Shown one piece after another: positions 60,016 to 64,000 of a DNA stretch of 64,000 nucleotides (position 1 is its first letter; each line of letters begins with the position of its first letter). The stretch lies in assembly GCF_004210375.1 (NCBI RefSeq), contig NW_027467782.1, positions 30,359,276 through 30,423,275 on the forward strand. Reading direction: 5' to 3'. The notes under the pieces were generated by a model. It did no database searches. It saw only the letters and a program-made list of their open reading frames with translations, and was not told the DNA's origin. The stretch comes from Tachypleus tridentatus. Its lineage: Eukaryota > Arthropoda > Merostomata > Xiphosura > Limulidae. Made by a program: the position numbers and the translations under genes.

Positions 60016-61692
60016 GTGACTAAAGTATAAACATTCTGTTGTTTCCATGTGATACTGAATGGACTAGGTATAAACATTTTTCTTGTTACTGTTTAGTGAT
60101 ACTGAGAAGGACTAGGAAAATATAATACATATATGTTCTTGTTACTGTAGTAATACTGTGAAGGACTAGGTATAAACATTCTGTTGTTACTGTAGGTAAT
60201 ACCGAAGTTGATCAGGTATAAAAACATTCTGTTGTTACTGTAGTAATACTGAAGGACTAGGTATATATGTTATGTTGTTATTGTAGTATCACTGGAGGAC
60301 TAGGTATAAACATTCTGTTGTTACTGTAGTAACACTGAAGGATTAGGTATAACACATTCTGTTGTTACTGTAGTAATACTGAAGGACTAGGTATAAACAT
60401 TCTGTTGTTATTGTAGTAACACTGAAGGACTAGGTATAAACATTCTGTTGTTACTGTAGTAATAATTGACTGACTAGGATAAAACATTCTTGTTACCGTA
60501 GTAATAATACTGAAGGACTAGGTATGTTCTGTTATTGTAGCATCACTGGAGGACTAGGTATAAACATTCTGTTGTTACTGTAGTAATACTGAAGGACCAT
60601 TCAACATATATATGTTATGTTGTTATTGTAGCATCACTGGAGGACCAGGTATAAACATTCTGTTGTTACTGTAGTAATACTGGGAGGTATAAACATTCTG
60701 TTGTTACTGTAGTAATACTGAAGGACTAGGTATAAACATTCTGTTGTTACTGTATTGGAGGACTGTTACTGTAGTAATACTGGGACTAGGTAGGACTAGG
60801 TATAAACATTCTGTTGTTACTGTAGTAATACTGAAGGACTAGGTAGGTTACTGTATAAACATTCTGTTGTTACTGTAGTAATACTGGAGGACTAGGTATA
60901 AACATTCTGTTGTTACTGTAGTAATACTGAAGGACTAGGTATAAACATTCTGTTGTTACTGTAGCAATACTGAAGGACGAGGTATAAACATAGGTATAGG
61001 TATAAACATTCTGTTGTTACTGTAGCATCACTGGAGGACCAGGTATAAACATTCTGTTGTTACTGTAGCATCACTGGAGGACTAGGTATAAACATTCTGT
61101 TGTTACTGTAGTAATACTGAAGGACTAGGTATAAACATTCTGTTGTTACTGTAGTAATACTGAAGGACTAGGTATAAACATTCTGTTGTTACTGTAGTAA
61201 TACTGAAGGACTAGGTATAAACATTCTGTTGTTACTGTAGTAATACTGAAGGACTAGGTATAAACATTCTGTTGTTACTGTAGTAATACTGAAGGACTAG
61301 GTATAAACATTCTGTTGTTACTGTAGTAATACTGAAGGACTAGGTATAAACATTCTGTTGTTACTGTAGCATCACTGGAGGACCAGGTATAAACATTCTG
61401 TTGTTACTGTAGTAATACTGGAGGACTAGGTATAAACATTCTGTTGTTACTGTAGTAATACTGAAGGACTAGGTATAAACATTCTGTTGTTACTGTAGTA
61501 ATACTGAACGACTAGGTATAAACATTCTGTTGTTACTGTAGTAATACTGAAGGACTAGGTATAAACATTCTGTTGTTACTGTAGTAATACTGAAGGACTA
61601 GGTATAAACATTCTGTTGTTACTGTAGTAATACTGGAGGACTAGGTATAAACATTCTGTTGTTACTGTAGTAATACTGAAGGACAAGGTATA
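60016..61692. repeat. 43-bp minisatellite array, about 38 copies
   Basis: The unit contains ggactaggtataaacattct, gttgttactgta and gtaatactgaa. A second unit type has gtagcatcactggagg instead and appears at intervals (about 60285, 60540, 60630, 61020, 61060, 61365). Units are ragged near the gap and very uniform from 61080 to 61680. The array runs into the gap, so its true length is probably larger. Confidence 0.95.
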
Positions 61693-62213
61693 TGGTTTTA
61701 CTCATCATAATACTCTAAACTGAACAGAAACTGGTTAACCAGTGAATGGATATTTGCTGTAAAATTCTTATCAACGCTTGCCCTCGTACTCACTCACTTC
61801 TTTTTCTTTATCAGTAATCAACATGAACAAATATTTTTGTACAACTATCAATCAGGTAATTAGATAATTAGCTAAAATAATGCTGTCACACCTAATCGTC
61901 TAATAAATACTGACTGAATTAATTTATCTCGGTGTTTCTTAAGTTTATAAAACGTTTAACCTCATTCAGATAAGACATGAATAAATTGTTTATTTGGAAG
62001 ATTTTACACTTACTTCAATAGCTCTTTGGATTTCTTTTCCATGTTGTTCTTTACCGTGTGTGATATCTTTTATGTTTACTAAACGCTAAAGTTTTCTTCA
62101 TATGTCACTCCCATATACTAGTTACTTGACTTATTACATTACAACAATTTTGATAATTATCAAACAATTTATCTTTTCTATATACGATTTTTTTTTTCTC
62201 GTAACAATCATCA
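61693..62213. other. Noncoding spacer
   Basis: AT-rich with no gene seen, between the minisatellite and the foldback repeat. Confidence 0.4.
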
Positions 62214-62511
62214 AAACTATATATGCAAAAATGGATCGTTTGGGTTGAGAAAATATTTTACATGAAAGAGCGAACTACGTCAGGTTCACAAAGAAAGAGG
62301 TAACTGACCGGTAATTTATTTATACAAATAAAATTATATATTCAAACATCTAACACCGTCCTCTATATTCCGACACTCAGTTACACAATCCCTTCCAAAC
62401 ATGTGGTCAGCTTCCGGTAAGTTACCTCTTTCTTTGTGAACGTGACGTTGTTCGCTCTTTCATGTAAAATATTTTCTCAACCCAAAAGAAACGTTTTTGC
62501 ATATATAGTTC
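62214..62511. repeat. Foldback (MITE-like) inverted repeat
   Basis: About 100 bp at 62214-62316 (aactatatatgcaaaaa ... gaaagaggtaactgaccgg) is repeated in reverse complement at 62410-62511 around a spacer of about 93 bp. No clear target-site duplication was found. It could be a nonautonomous foldback transposon or a hairpin-forming relic. Confidence 0.85.
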
Positions 62512-62556
62512 TCTACACGTGGGTTTTTATCGACATCACTAATCACCATAACTGTA

Positions 62557-63261
62557 TTAAATAAAAAAAGTTATTACCTTAATTAATACGTAAAGTAAGA
62601 TATATTGGACAGCTATCATGTTTTCTTTGATTATAAATTGGAGTGTAGTCATTATTATTACTTTAATCAGTTTCTCTAAGATACTGATCATCACCTTTTC
62701 AGTTAAGTATCTTTCGATATCTATCATTATCATTTTAGTCTCACGCATCAAAACAATTAATATGATTAGTGAAGTGAAACATATTAATACGGCTATCATG
62801 ACAATGTTAGTCAAACATCTGCCGAGAACCATCAGGATGATATTTACGAAACAACTTAGGATAACCACCCAAAAGACATTATTTGAATGTTTTAGTACAT
62901 TTGTCATGGCTAAGATAATCAAACAGATTAGGAGAACCACCACAACTACGATAATCAGGAATATTGCGATATTCATCATGGATACGTAATGTGATCGCCA
63001 TAGGACAGTTACCACAACTATAATAAGATATATCAAGATGTCCGTACAGATTTCTTTAGACATATACTTTAAAGCGTCTTTCATATCTTCCGTGGTTTTA
63101 CATTTACAGGAAGCCGTCATTACTTTAATTAAGTAGCATATAGAAGCCATTATTGATGCTACGATCAAAAACCTAAAGAGAGCCTGGATTAAGATATCCC
63201 TCCAACAGCATATTAGAAGCAACAGAAATACATGAGTTAAACACTCCAGAATAGACATCAT
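62557..63261 (-). other. Long hydrophobic open frame with 36-bp periodicity (right copy, 234 codons)
   Basis: This is the complete version of the frame at 58891, ending in TTLQFIIKENMI, AVQYILLYVLIK, VITFFI and a stop. The 12-residue register continues almost to the end. By eye it differs from the left copy by about 12 residues in 209 (for example RNILIL/RDILIQ, ARNLID/AIFLII). In the stretch compared base by base there were about 4 silent and 9 or more replacement changes, the ratio expected without constraint. No signal peptide, domain or promoter is evident. It could be a rapidly evolving repeat-containing membrane protein, but an in-phase degenerate minisatellite is the simpler reading. 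Confidence 0.6.
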
Positions 63262-64000
63262 TATTATGTTAACTCAGATCTTCCAAAGAGCCTTTGTAAT
63301 TACTTTTAGTAAAATTAATATTTTGAAATATATGCCGCAGTTGTTTTTTTCACAGAGACTTCGAAACTTGTGTAGTGATAGTTTGGTTCCTAAGAGACGG
63401 TGTGTATTGTTGAGTATTTCTAAAGTAGCTTAGTATATTGTTGGAAAGGACATAAAAGCTGATGAAGTAATAATATTTCATATTTATCATTATATTAATG
63501 GTTTATTCTTATATTTGAGCCTTTCTTCACAGTAGTTTTTCTAACACGTGTGTATCAAATGTTATCTTGTACATTTATTTGCATTTGTTATTATTTAAAT
63601 CTGTTCATTCTAAATTTCCGATTGAACAAAAATTCTCTGCTTTTTGTCGTTTAAATGCCATCAAATATATACGTATATTTTTGATGTTAACGCTGATCAT
63701 CAAATCTGGGTTTTGAGATGCAGGTGGAGAGTGGTCGCTCTTATAAATTTGTGAGTTATTTAATCTTGATATTAAAATTCGAAGTCATTTGGGTTAAATA
63801 ACAACTAGATATAGTCTGATTTGTAAATAAAAAAAGGATGGTCACAATTTAAACTGAAAATTTAAAATGTGTAGATTTTACAACAAGGTTTAATTTTTAA
63901 ATAGGCTTAACATTGTAACGGTACTTTCGGCTTCGTTAAAGATAAGCTTGTGATAAATCGTAGAACAGGATAAATATATTTTTTTTATTAAGTAAATATA
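62617..64000 (-). repeat. Inverted repeat, right arm
   Basis: This is the reverse-complement partner of 57889-59515, without the SINE. It is still homologous at the last base of the window. Confidence 0.93.

Noticed and set aside
58891-60030. A 379-codon plus-strand ORF and two minus-strand ORFs of about 190 codons
   Set aside because: They read through the run of N, so most of each frame is undefined.
62618-62989. Plus-strand 123-codon ORF antisense to the hydrophobic frame
   Set aside because: It is a by-product of the 36-bp repeat, which can stay open in more than one frame and strand.

Overview
This window is animal nuclear DNA: AT-rich, intron-bearing, full of SINEs and decayed transposons, with no dense ORFs and one 500-N scaffold gap. 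The SINE families, a cilium-type dynein and the mix of Jockey/I-like LINEs, DIRS, Penelope, Tc1/mariner and Gypsy debris point to a chelicerate arthropod. From memory of the repeat families I favour a horseshoe crab (Xiphosura); this is an inference, not a search result.

Layout. 1-470: a deleted mariner. 471-20775: a mosaic of locally duplicated blocks around a small gene for a secreted Gly/Asn-rich peptide. Its TATA box, signal-peptide exons and splice sites are visible at 1966-3172, and a broken second copy lies at about 8045-8300. A 1.1 kb block recurs (471-1573 and 12876-13976). A 3'-flank block occurs three times (8275-9700 and 19495-20775 on +, 15425-15970 on -). The mosaic also carries a Jockey-like LINE with two nested SINEs, a Gypsy-like pol fragment and many SINEs.

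20776-42959: nine minus-strand exons of an axonemal dynein heavy chain (tail to AAA1). They show premature stops, frameshifts, a damaged Walker A, a deleted Walker B core and missing exons. The gene stops exactly where the duplicated flank block begins. Its introns hold a Tc1 remnant, two DIRS-like elements (one with inverted terminal repeats and a roughly 310-bp satellite inside) and a piggyBac-like fragment. 43-57.5 kb: LINE, DIRS and Penelope remnants with several minisatellites.

57889-64000: two near-identical inverted arms flank the N gap, a 43-bp minisatellite and a small foldback element. One arm carries a SINE with a clear target-site duplication and the other has the empty site. The arms hold the longest open frame in the window (234 codons), but it has a 36-bp (12-codon) period and arm-to-arm changes that look neutral. 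It is better read as an ancient in-phase minisatellite than as a membrane protein.

No intact conserved protein-coding gene is proven here. The best functional candidate is the small secreted-peptide gene, and even that has an ambiguous second exon. All identifications are by eye.
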